Shown: positions 46,701 to 55,201 of the stretch, one piece after another | Position numbering within the stretch: position 1 is the stretch's first letter | Layout: the number at the start of each line of letters is the position of its first letter | Assembly: GCF_043290135.1 (NCBI RefSeq) | Contig: NC_134710.1 | Coordinates: 255,241,592-255,305,591 of the forward strand | Reading direction: 5' to 3' | DNA from: Rhipicephalus microplus | Lineage: Eukaryota > Arthropoda > Arachnida > Ixodida > Ixodidae | Length of the DNA stretch: 64,000 bases | Translations under genes and position numbers: made by a program | Notes under the pieces: model-generated | Database searches by the model: none | What the model was told of the DNA's origin: nothing | Seen by the model: only the letters and a program-made list of their open reading frames with translations

Positions 46701-47870
46701 GAGACGCCGTAGTGGAGGGCTCCGAAACTTTCGACCACCTGGGGTTCTTTGACGTGCACTCAAATCTGAGCACACTGGCCTACAACATTTCCGCCTTCAT
46801 CGGAAATGCAGCCGCCACAGCCGGGATTCGATCCCGCGACCTGCGGGTCAGCAGCCGAGTACCTTAGCCACTAGACCACCGCGGCGGGGCATGATCACTT
46901 GCTTTATGCGGCATACACTAGTCCAGCATTTCAGACAATTTTTGAAGCAGAAAACTGAAATCTTTGTTCCAGGTGCGTAGTTCTTAAGTTATGGCACAGT
47001 TCACGACTCAGCAATTCATACGCGACAATGCGAAGCAACCTGACATGGCTCTACTGTTGGGACAGCTGCTGCACAAAGTATGCCAGTTCCTTCATTCACT
47101 TATGCACCGCGTTGCCACAGGCTCAGTGCTTGTTTCCTATAGCTGCAAGTGAGAATAAAATGAAAATAAGCATTCTTTCGAGCGATATATTTTAATGTAA
47201 AAGCTGGGAAAGCAATCAAAATATGCCTGTATTGCCAGTGCAGAAAACAAAAACACTGAAAGTAAAACGCTAGTACATGCTACAACGCTGTTTATTTTTA
47301 AATGCTTAGTATGGCAGAGAAAAAAAGTTATTAAAACAAGGCTGTTTGGTCACTTCGAGTGGAGCTCCACTTCCAGGACCTCACTAGCTATTGTGGCTTG
47401 CCAGGGCTGGTCAGTAGTCGCCAATCCACCTTTTTCATTTTCTTGTGCTGCCTGCTGCCATTTTGGTAGCATAGCTGATGTATATCTTACTTCTTGATGC
47501 TGCCAGCTGCCTTCACAGTTTATGCATATACTATGTCGCACACAATGTGTTCAATAGTTGTGGGAAGCGAAGCAAGTGTTCAAGGTAGCCAATAAAATTT
47601 ATCCGAGATAAATCTGTACATCTCTCAAGCCTGTCGTTCTGCATATAGGTGAGGAGTGGGCAGGGGAATACACATAGCTAATTTCATTCAGGTCCAATCA
47701 CCTCAGGACATTGCCAGAGTTGACCTTTAAGTTATCATCTACAGATTCACATGAGATAGACCAACCTTTGCTTTGGTACTGAAGCTTGAGTTGTGCTTGT
47801 TTTGGTAAGTCAATCTGATGACAGATCTTTTCATAATCTTGGATACGCTCCTTAACTCTTTTTTCATGAG
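28059..47870 (-). CDS. INPP5E: INPP5E-like inositol polyphosphate 5-phosphatase, last six exons (5' end not found)
   Basis: Exons in transcript order are 47870-47766, 43717-43550, 42042-41930, 41847-41711, 29233-29187 and 28132-28059. All junctions are GT/AG and in phase, giving 213 residues to the stop. 5-phosphatase motifs are present: [19 protein letters not shown] joined across an exon boundary to DRILYRS, and TSDHRPVYG. The C-terminus is CAVM, a CaaX prenylation box as in INPP5E. The family removes the 5-phosphate of PI(3,4,5)P3 and PI(4,5)P2, and INPP5E acts at the primary cilium. The missing N-terminal half should start with an exon ending one base into a codon. It was not seen between 47871 and 64000, so it lies further away or has been lost. 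Confidence 0.85.
30000..30245 (-). mobile_element. old, diverged Ruka-related SINE
   Basis: The minus-strand order of blocks resembles the young Ruka copies: a head with AGCTTAGCATGG, then CACGTGTGCTTAAATGTAGG, TGCATGTTAAAGAGCCCCAG and AGTCCCC. It is much more diverged and the B box is degenerate. Confidence 0.55.
30450..30466. repeat. poly(C) run
   Basis: Seventeen consecutive C on the plus strand. Likely length-variable and error-prone. Confidence 0.9.
30484..32559. mobile_element. pogo/Tigger-like element, non-coding, about 2.07 kb
   Basis: TACAGTAAAACCTCGTTAT at the left matches the inverted right end TACAGTAAAACCTTGTTAT (32541-32559), each bounded by TA. No transposase is recognised inside; a Ruka SINE is nested within it. 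The pair could also be two separate MITEs. Confidence 0.55.
32175..32413 (-). mobile_element. Ruka-type tRNA-derived SINE, copy A
   Basis: On the minus strand it starts GCCCCGCCGC, has an A-box-like TGGTCTAGTGGCTAAGGT and a B-box-like GGTTCGAATCCC, a conserved body (GTGCACGTTAAAGAACCCCA) and an AATCAATCAA-type tail. The flanks GCAAGTTTGGGG and GCAAGTTTAGGGG form a target duplication. Pol III SINE described from ixodid ticks. Confidence 0.85.
33081..33163. repeat. hairpin-forming inverted repeat
   Basis: GCAAGATTAAGACACACACA and TGTGTGTATCTTAATCTTGT face each other around about 20 bases, and the outer bases (ATATTATCC / GGCAAAATAT) extend the match. Confidence 0.75.
34720..35599 (-). mobile_element. 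tRNA-derived SINE (TA-tail family), interrupted
   Basis: The minus strand from 35599 reads GTGGTAGAGCATCGAAC, a B box close to GGTTCAGTTTC, CACTTTTCTTTCTTC and GAGCCC. It breaks at a TTAA (35404-35407), resumes after the other TTAA (34782-34785) with GTATACATTTGTTTCTC and ends in (TA)n. The break is filled by a 618-bp element. Confidence 0.75.
34786..35403. mobile_element. 618-bp TTAA-type MITE nested in a SINE
   Basis: Flanked on both sides by TTAA, the target duplication of piggyBac and Kolobok groups. The ends are inverted: AGGTCAGGTCAACTCCGGCG at the left and, on the minus strand, GGGCCAACTTCGGCG at the right. No transposase is encoded. Confidence 0.7.
35600..35680 (+). mobile_element. 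truncated TA-tail SINE fragment
   Basis: CTTTTCTTTC joins directly to TCATTAATATTGTGTTAA and CAAGCCCTTAGGTATACCC, so it is a plus-strand copy with an internal deletion. It sits head-to-head with the minus-strand copy ending at 35599. Confidence 0.65.
35877..36130 (+). mobile_element. tRNA-derived SINE (TA-tail family), full-length reference copy
   Basis: A-box TGGTAGCTCAGTGGTAGAGC and B-box GGTTCGGTTCC are both present, spaced as in a tRNA. A tRNA-unrelated body (CACCCACTTTTCTTTCTTC, CGAGCCCTTAGGTATACACT) follows, then a (TA)n tail. Transcription would be by Pol III from the internal promoter. Confidence 0.8.
36145..36162. repeat. poly(C) run
   Basis: A plus-strand C homopolymer next to the SINE tail; probably length-variable. 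Confidence 0.85.
36247..36645. mobile_element. about 400-bp MITE with long terminal inverted repeats
   Basis: AGGCTTATTCACACCGAAGG at the left pairs with the inverted AGGCTTGTTCACACCGAAGG at the right, and the match extends inward (GGTGGCACGGTAAAG / GGTGGGGCGGCCAAAG). GC-rich interior without a gene; the open frames across it are incidental. Superfamily not resolved. Confidence 0.7.
37740..39664 (+). pseudogene. Mutator-like transposase-domain pseudogene with inverted middle
   Basis: The plus strand carries the block order of the metazoan Mutator-like transposase-domain proteins: [124 protein letters not shown] and [18 protein letters not shown]. Stops and frameshifts break it (TGA at about 38488; shifts near 39060 and 39260). 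The part encoding [15 protein letters not shown] lies on the opposite strand (38576-38765). It sits in the INPP5E intron, antisense to that gene. Confidence 0.7.
38428..38916. repeat. 154-bp inverted repeat flanking a 190-bp inverted segment
   Basis: Arm 38428-38581 and arm 38764-38916 are reverse complements with only a few mismatches. The spacer reads in the correct Mutator sense only on the minus strand. Confidence 0.85.
40305..40336. repeat. perfect 12-bp stem hairpin
   Basis: TACACCACGGGA and TCCCGTGGTGTA enclose GCATATGG. No gene is adjacent, so a terminator role is not implied. Confidence 0.8.
42442..42561. repeat. 120-bp imperfect palindrome in INPP5E intron
   Basis: CTGAAATATTGG, AGCACAAAC and CAAAGGAGGAGACAAACAAG are mirrored by CTTGTTTGTCTCCTCCTTTG, GTTAGTTTG and CCAATATTTCAG. 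The loop is about 16 bases. Confidence 0.85.
42780..42962. repeat. 91-bp direct tandem duplication
   Basis: GTTGTGACTTAT begins at 42780 and 42871. Both units contain a T-run, AAGGAAGCCTCAGCTTTAA and TTTTCACTATACAGTGGGGA. Confidence 0.9.
44577..44658. repeat. short inverted repeat element, 82 bp
   Basis: ATTCTAAAAGACAG is matched by the inverted CTGTCTTTTAGAAT. Lies in the INPP5E intron 43718-47765. Confidence 0.7.
45391..45580. mobile_element. 190-bp mariner/pogo-type MITE
   Basis: Left end TACAGTAGATGGTC; the right end on the minus strand is CACAGTAGAATCTCAG. Same length and similar ends to the 15088-15277 element, but the sequences differ. Confidence 0.5.
46649..46889 (-). mobile_element. 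Ruka-type SINE, copy B
   Basis: Same body and box arrangement as copy A, with B-box GGATCGAATCCC. The flanks ATGATTACTTGCCT and ATGATCACTTGCT form the target duplication. In the INPP5E intron, same strand as the gene. Confidence 0.85.
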
Positions 47871-48810
47871 CTAGAAAAAGAAGGAATAAAAGCACCAACA
47901 AAGTTGAATGCAATATGACAAGACTTTAAAACAGCGAAAACATGAACATTTCTTTCAGTGTCTTTTTGGCACTGACATGTGGCCATTGGCCAGTATAAGG
48001 CATCACTTCTCTAGCACGCTATGAATTATTGATTGTGACCCATATTAATAAGACAAGTCACTAGTGGCTATCTTAGCCTTAATGCAGCTTGGGAATAAGT
48101 GGTATTCTTGATGTGGCTGAAAAATCAGTTCCTCCTAAAGAGGTCTATTCATGATACTTAAAGGAATTCTGCAAAACAAATATCACATGTTTTCATTGTA
48201 TGTTTGCTAACATACATGGGACTTGACAGCAGCACCAGAGAAAGTGACGTGTTTGATACTTTAATTTGGTCCTTAAGTCAGCTCGCACACCAACTGCCGC
48301 AACGTATATCAACAATACCTGGGAGTCAATTTAAAAGCCTTCAAGAAGCACTGACATCAAATTTACTCATGCCAGAATTTTTGCGTCAGCGAGTAGCTAT
48401 AGACGCCGTAGCAGCGATTCACGACCTAAAACGCAACTTAGGGATGAATAGCTATCACTTTTATTGATTTATATTACTGGTATCTAGCACTATTCAAAAC
48501 AGACGACAATCCCGCCATTTTCAACGCTGGAAGCATCAGCAGAAGCGCTACCTCGCGGTTACCTCCAGATCATGCCACAGCTGACCACTTCTCCACAGAA
48601 AAGAGTGACGCCAAGCTCAGCTGCTCTGCAAACATTTCGTCTGCTAGACGGACATATTCAGTGATGTCTTGTCACCTGAATTGCTGTCGTCGCCGTACAA
48701 AGTGTCGACTCGGGCTCAACACGATAGTCTGGAGCTTGGAATCCCCGTGATTTCGCGACGTCGCGAATTATTTTTGCTTTGATCGACCTTTTGTAGAACA
48801 GTGATTCTGA
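47871..48810. other. no recognised gene upstream of the first visible INPP5E exon
   Basis: No further 5-phosphatase exon was found on the minus strand. Bases 48204-48467 hold an unexplained plus-strand ORF (listed separately). Confidence 0.5.
48204..48467 (+). CDS. unrecognised ORF, possibly an exon
   Basis: Eighty-seven codons ending at TGA. From STRESDVFDTLIWSLSQLA onward the residues look protein-like (SLQEALTSNLLMPEFLRQR, AAIHDLKRNLGM), with alternating hydrophobic and charged helix-like patterns. A TTGACAG just before it could be an acceptor. No family is recognised, and it could be a single terminal exon or chance. Confidence 0.3.
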   Translation: MLTYMGLDSSTRESDVFDTLIWSLSQLAHQLPQRISTIPGSQFKSLQEALTSNLLMPEFLRQRVAIDAVAAIHDLKRNLGMNSYHFY

Positions 48811-48901
48811 AATGGACGCTGTTCCAAGCAGCACTGCAGATGTGACCGAGGATGCACGCTTCAGCCATGTTCGCTCGCGTTTCAGTTAGCTATATTGGCG
48901 T

Positions 48902-49482
48902 TGTGACAGGCACCCGAGCTGACGAGGGAGCGGCGCTGTTTGAATCTTCAAACAGTTTGCCGACCGGCCGGCTGCCTATGACCGCCAGGCATTGTCCCTC
49001 CTAGCTGGAGGGTGAGACGTCGTGTCACCCCGACGCCGTAAGCCGTTTGGGAGACGACAAATGGGGCAGCTTCCTTGAAAGATGCTGTGGCGGCAGCCGG
49101 AAATCGCCCTGCTAATTGAGCGAACAGATCGTCGGACCCTTTGATGTGTGCTGTCATGAGCTTGGAACCCCTCGACCAGCGGCGCACACATGACGAGCAT
49201 TAGCCCCGCTGGCGCCACCTTGGACTGCAGACTCACGCCTCAATATTGGACGTTCACGTGGGCCGTGCATACTCGTCCCCCTCGCCAGTAGTGTGTGATC
49301 TGTGATTGGACAGCACCATGTAGAGGAAGGCCAGATTCGAAAGCTCGCCATGAAGAAAGAGCTCGTCATGTACGAGAGCTCACCCTGTATATAATGTAAA
49401 TAAACCCTCCTCAAGTCTCTCTTTCTCCTGCCTCGACAACTTCCTCCTGGACCTCCGGTGCCTGCAAACCCCGGTCGCAACA
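48902..49482 (+). mobile_element. solo LTR of a Gypsy-type retrotransposon
   Basis: A 581-bp block starts TGTGACAGGC and ends GGTCGCAACA (TG...CA). It contains TGTATATAATG followed by AATAAA near its 3' side and is flanked by GCGT on both sides (48898-48901 and 49483-49486). No internal coding is present, so it is a solo LTR left by LTR-LTR recombination. Plus orientation is inferred from the TATA and AATAAA order. Confidence 0.75.
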
Positions 49483-50785
49483 GCGTGCAAAGCATTCAGG
49501 TATACACAGAGGGGTCAATGCAATATAGCTATAGCGAATGAGCATCAGCGGAGAAATAGAATACATTTCCTGCTTGCCAGGTTCTTTTTTGCACCTCCAG
49601 ATGGCCCCACCTATCCAGCCTCTCGCGGTTAACACGGTATTAGCACTTTTACGTGGACGCAAAGTCTACAGATGAACTAAAATTCAACAATACCTGCATG
49701 TTACTTGTTAGTGATGATATCTGACTATACGCTTTTCCACTTTTGATAGCTTGTGGCCGTGTTGATGTGTAACACATACATGATATGAAAAGACACCCTC
49801 ATTGCACTTTTTCCGTGCTTCTAACTAGACGACTGCAACTCACAACGATTCCCCAACTTGCTGACCGACAAGCACATATTTAATCATGCTCTTTTCTTTC
49901 GCCATTCTTCTAAAGGTGGCTTTTATCTTGATAATTTCACGAAATCATTCATACCACTGCGACGAAGATCAGACGCGATGAGCGAGTGCGTTTCTGCGCT
50001 TCAGCGCCACGATAAAAACACTCGGATTGTACACGTCATCACTACTGGGGCATCGTCACTCGGGATGATATTTGTGGAATGTATCACACCGAGCACGTAG
50101 CACTAGTGTCGATGTCGCAGGGCAGACTATTTTCCGTTTCTTCTCCTTAGCTTTTCTACGCTAAAAAAGTTCCACGCAACGGGTGCCATTCAAACTTTGC
50201 CAAGAAGACCTATGCATACAGAGCGATCGAATGATGGGCATATCTCGATCTTGAAATTTAATATCAGTGCTCCTTTAAGCTTCATGTGCTGATTGGTTTG
50301 AAATAAAAATACATTTTGATGCTTACAATGTGCTTACTAAGACGACTTCAAAAATAGAAATATATTTTATGCTTGTTAGAGCTATGAAAGAGACAAATAT
50401 GTGCATTTCAATTTCATTTTGTGAGCAACTTAGACAATTAGTGCTGTAGAATGACCTAGACAAAATGAAATTTTAATCAATGTACCATACTTTGCAATTC
50501 TTCATCAGGGCAAAACCATATATTTGGGCATGTCAAATAATTAGAAAAAAAGTTGTTGATTACACCATACTCTCAGTTTTGTAGTGTTATATGCCAAAAT
50601 CTATATAGTTTTCAACAATTGGCATAAGATGGTTATTGAAGACTATAGTAACAACCCTGAAAAAGTGCAGTGGCTTGTGGTAAGAAGGCCACAATGTGAT
50701 GCGAGGTTCTGGTACTACAAGCTGTAAGCCACATTTTGATTGGAGGCAGCAAGCCATTTAGCTGGGTGAGTGAAACATGTAAGGG
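49483..50785. other. no recognised gene
   Basis: AT-rich with short chance ORFs (plus 49858-50100). No domain or repeat identified with confidence. Confidence 0.6.
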
Positions 50786-50796
50786 TATGCCAAAAC

Positions 50797-51037
50797 CAAT
50801 TGATTGATTTTCGGGGTTTAATGTCCCGAAATCACCATATGATTATGAAAGACGTCATAGTGGAGGACTTCGGAAATTTCGACCACCTGGTCTTTAACAT
50901 GCGCCCAAATCTGAGCACACGGGCCTACAACATTTTCGCCTACATCGAAAATGCAGCCGCAGCAGCCGGGATTTGATTCTGCGACCTGCGGGTCAGCAGC
51001 CGAGTACCTTAGCCACTAGACCACTGCGGCGGGGCGA
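50797..51037 (-). mobile_element. Ruka-type SINE, copy C
   Basis: Slightly more diverged than A and B (the B box reads GGAATCAAATCCC-like). TATGCCAAAAC flanks both sides (50786-50796 and 51038-51048). Minus orientation, as for the other two. Confidence 0.8.
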
Positions 51038-51049
51038 TATGCCAAAACT

Positions 51050-52440
51050 AATATGCCAACAATGATGAGACACCTCTAAGAAAGATAGGTACACTTATTA
51101 AACCAAAGGCTAGCCTTTGTGAGACGATTATACCTCTTTAGACTACTTGTATATAATAATGTGCTTTCATCTGCAAGTCCCCACCTGCAAACGAGAAAAA
51201 ATTACCACATCATTCCACTGAAGAATAGGTTTTGAATGGCCCTTCATTAGGTTTAGACTGTGCTATCGAATAAATGCAGCGCATAAACCAGTCAGCGGCA
51301 ATCATGCCTGAAAAGTTTCACATGCCTGCGCAATGCGAAAACTCAAAAGTGAAAACAGAAAGCCAAGCACCCTCTCTCTAGAGGAATATTTGCTTATAGA
51401 GAAGGAGTGTCGATGTAAAATAATGGAAATCGTCTGGATTGGTTGGTTTGGAGTCATATTGCAAACAATGCAGAAACGCAAGGATGAAGAAAGATACAAT
51501 GGGACAGGCCCTATCCCATAAGATGAGTGTGTCTATGTAGTGATGCTCTTCAGAACATTACCGAGACCTGCCAGAAAATTTTGTTTTTCATCCAATGCGG
51601 GTCTGCATTGCGCGATTCTTAAGCAAAACAGAAAAAGACGCTAAAATTGCCGCTTTTTACTCCTGTCTTAGTGCTTCTTTAAGTGATAGATGCTGATATA
51701 ATGGAATGGAATGGATGGGAAGAAAAAAATAAGGATGTGGTACAGTGTACTAGAATACTTTCCAGTGGCCCGTCCGCATCGCGCTGCCCAACGCACGCGG
51801 TGTTGCCTGCTGCAGCGTCGCTGCTATCGACCACTCTTGAAAACTCGCCCCAACTCTCCTTGGCAGCGTATGTGGCACACGAGAATGTAATGCGTGTTGA
51901 ATTACGCACCGCTGCTGTTTTAACACTATTGTAGCTGGGTTTTGAATTATTCTTTGCGTAATCTATAACCGCATTGGTATGTTAGGCTGTAATAATGATT
52001 TCACGTTCCTCAGCAAAGAAAAGCTGGTAGCAGTCGAAGGCTAGTTGATGCTCTGTATTTTTTTCCCCTTAGTGCAGCATTCATGCAATTTGGTTATTTC
52101 GTGAGTATTAAAATTTTCGAAGCAAATGTTATTCATGAAACCGAATATCTGAGTGATAATCGCGATAATGAAAAACGTATGCAATGTCAACCATAAGCGA
52201 CAAGTGCACAAAACTTAGGCACGATAATTTTTAAAACCCATGATTTGCAATAAAAAAACAACTTCAAAAGCACTCTCACTGTCCCACTCGATTTTATTAG
52301 ACGTGTTTTTCACTTGCACAAAAGTTTTTCGTGCACCTTCAATGCACAAAGTAAACGATGTCGAAGCACAGCTAAGCTAGTCTACTTAGCTTGAGGTGTT
52401 ACGTTGCCTTTCTCTTTGACAGCATGTTTGCCTTGTTCAA
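51050..52440. other. no recognised gene
   Basis: Non-coding. A GC-richer island at 51750-51920 interrupts AT-rich sequence and may be a dispersed repeat; the family is unknown. Confidence 0.55.
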
Positions 52441-52448
52441 GCCTTTGA

Positions 52449-54480
52449 TTAAAAAAAAAGAAGTCGAGTGGTGACATAAAATTTGACTATGCGAGGAGTG
52501 AGACTCTCGGCATGAGCACTGCATCCCACCTTCAAAGGAGCGGCACAATGAATCATGTGCAGGATGTCCATTATGCTCTCCCAGTGATCTTTTCGTGCAT
52601 TAAAACAACTTGTGAAAATATCTTCAAGTCCTGACATAAAGCGGAAGACTTCGACTGATGGGTAGAGCGAACCACCTTGATCATTGCAGCGCACAAATTC
52701 TGCCGCATGCAAGCGGCGCCCTTCTGTTGGGAGAAGAAGGCTGTCATTAATGCAGAACACTTGATGGAAAGCACACACTTTCTCGCCACATATCCGAAAA
52801 TGTAATAAGTCAGCCTTGAGTAGCTTCTCTGGATGTGGTACTCATGTTCCACAGCTTCAATTTCACATGATCCTGAAGGTCCCGCTCACTTTTTCGCGCA
52901 AAGCTTCATTTGGTCAATCAGCTGTTGCTTTAGAGTTTATTCCCTGTCCCCGACATCAAGAAGAGAACTGATGACATCGCCCTCTGCATTCCCGCCTGCA
53001 ACACTGTGTTCCAAATTATAGAAAGAGAGACAGTGAACAGTGAGCAGGAACTGCTGTGGCGTCGGGTGCTAGTTGCAGCTGGACGAAAGTCTCATGATTC
53101 CGAAAAAGTTTTCCACTTTACCTTGGCTCAGCCTAGATGTCAAGAAGTAGCGAAACCCATCTTTCTCCTGCAAATAGCGGAGGAGCTCTAGAGTACTTGT
53201 TAAGTGGCTCTTAAGCCCTCAGCACTTGACTTGCTAAGAAACTACTTCTTATCAGCATGACGCTCCCAGGCATCCAGAAAACTGAGCATTTCCTTAATGC
53301 TTTCTTCACTTGCAGAGTTGGGTCTGAGAGCCTCGGCTGTGTACTTTGCTGTCATCACAGCAATCAGTGACTTCATTCTCATGGAGAATTTCTCTCTCGC
53401 ATCAGTTTTACCACAGATCCTTTCCAACTGATTACGGGTAAAGGAAAAATGCTCGCAAAGGACCATACCTAAACAACTGGAATGCATAACTTGCCCGCAT
53501 TTTTTTTTTTTTTCAAAATTGTTGAGGCTTTTGTGAACGCTGGTAACCCCAGGCATTGCCTTCATTGTGACAGCATTACTGTCCAACTTGAGAGCTTCTC
53601 TTGCAAATTGCATTGAAACTTCGCCATCAGGGGTGTCAAAAGTTGTAGTAAGAAGCCTGTTTCGAACATTCTTGACTAAAAGAGAAAAATCAGAAAAAAA
53701 GTGTAAGAACCAATCGCTGCCAACAGGATGTACTTTTTAGCACACCACTTCCTTTAAAGACGCTCTAATGTTAAAGATGCGCCACATTTTCCCGTTCTAA
53801 ACTGCTGCATCACATGTTATGTAGTCCACAAAGAGGCCAGCTCTTTCTGCTAGAACTGTGGACTCCAGAATAATTTTGGCCAACAGGTCCCCTTTCACGT
53901 TCTCGTTGCTCCCGAAAATACCAATCACTTGTGTCCGATTGCCAACCAACGGCACAAACATTAAAACGAGGCCATGATTGCATGGCAATGTTTTGTCTTT
54001 TTAGGGCATATACGGTCCAAGGTCCACAAAGCCTTCAATTTTCGCACCTGTGGTCACAGATAAATGTTCAGCCAGTTTCATTTCATCGATTAATAATCCA
54101 CCATGTCAGTGGAACGCATCCAGGTGGGCAACTTTTTTTTTTGCAACACACTCAGCATCTTTTTGTTGAACCCATAGCCGCTTCTGTACTGAGCGGTGTA
54201 TTTACGGAGGGTTGTATCACTTGGGAGTGCCAAAATGTTCTGTCTTCGCATATACTGGTAGAGCTTCGGGCTTCTCATTTTGAGTAAAATGCATTCAAGC
54301 ATCCATTCTTAGTCATACTTTATGTCCCACAAGCTCTCCTTTTTGGATGTTTCAAAGCACTGCCTGACAGCGAGCTGCTGCTGCTTTGGTGACAAAAACT
54401 TATCTTTTTAGCAAGTACTTCGTCAACTGTTGCAGCCCACTTGCTTTTCAATTTTTTTATGTGTAAGGTGAGCTTGTCTA
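52449..54480 (-). pseudogene. decayed P-element-type (THAP9-like) transposase
   Basis: Read from 54480 down, blocks appear in P-element order: a coiled-coil start (VDKLTLHIKKLKSKW), LLKMRSPKLYQYMRRQNIL with LALPSDTTLRKYTAQY, LVLMFVPLVGNRTQVIGIF with VKGDLLAKIILE, SVHKSLNNFEK and CEHFSFTRNQLERICGKTD, GKVENFFGIMRL (53090-53125), FYNLEHSVAGGNAEGDVIS and SRLTYYIFGYVARKCVLS. Multiple stops and frameshifts (a stop near 54310, another in the GDRE stretch near 52940, an A-run near 53510) make it non-functional. The THAP domain was not found. In the family this enzyme performs cut-and-paste transposition. Confidence 0.75.
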
Positions 54481-54774
54481 CCTGCAATAAAAGTCGTTGA
54501 TTTTTTCGGGTACAAGCTTGCAGCTTCTTCGAAACACGGCTACGGCACAGTGAGCTAACATAATGACTGTTAAGGCTCCCTCCTTGATGCCTTTCGAGGC
54601 GCCACTGCCTTCACAAGGGCTTTTCTTACGTATTTGCAAACGACGCAAGCCATTCCTTGTTTCGTTGCCCTGCCTTGGCAGTTAATACCGTAAACTGCTT
54701 TCCCCTCGCACTCAATTTGGCCTTGCAACTTCATTGCTAAGCTGATTGTGAGACTGCTTTCAGCTCACAATGCT

Positions 54775-54845
54775 GCGCCTTTGCATATATGCATGTCATG
54801 GACGAGTCTCATGATTCCGAAAAAGTTTTCCACTTTACCTTGAGT
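54775..54845 (-). pseudogene. displaced P-element C-terminal fragment
   Basis: The minus strand encodes QGKVENFFGIMRL a second time. Forty or so bases (GAGTCTCATGATTCCGAAAA and on) are repeated from 53090-53122. It lies upstream of the main relic, although the motif belongs to the C-terminus, so it is a rearranged or second-copy piece. Confidence 0.6.
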
Positions 54846-55201
54846 GGGCAATGCAGCAGCAGCAGCTTCAGCATGTTGCCTAAAAGCTTCTTCTTGTTTA
54901 TACAGCTCCTGATTTTCGCCGGCCCTGATGCTTGGTTCAAGAGCAAGATACATCCTGCAATGGTCGAGCATGTGGCAATCACTGGTAGCTCACTGTGTTA
55001 CTGCCTTGTCATCCAAGTGAATGATAGGCATGTGTTTCCTGCGCAAGCCCCTCCGTCAAAACTCTGACAAGTGACGACATCAGATCGGTGACGTCAAGCA
55101 TCGGCAGTATAAATGCTCCCATTTTCAAGTGTCCCGGCAGTGGGCAATGCAGCAGCAGCACCTTCAGCATGTTGCCTAAAAGCTTCTTTTTGTTTATACA
55201 G
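54846..55201. repeat. 61-bp direct repeats at the CR1 5' end
   Basis: GTGGGCAATGCAGCAGCAGC to TTGTTTATACAG occurs at 54846-54906 and again at 55140-55201 with few differences. The second copy includes the ORF1 start region of the CR1-like LINE. The first is followed by unrelated bases and abuts the P-element fragment. Confidence 0.75.
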
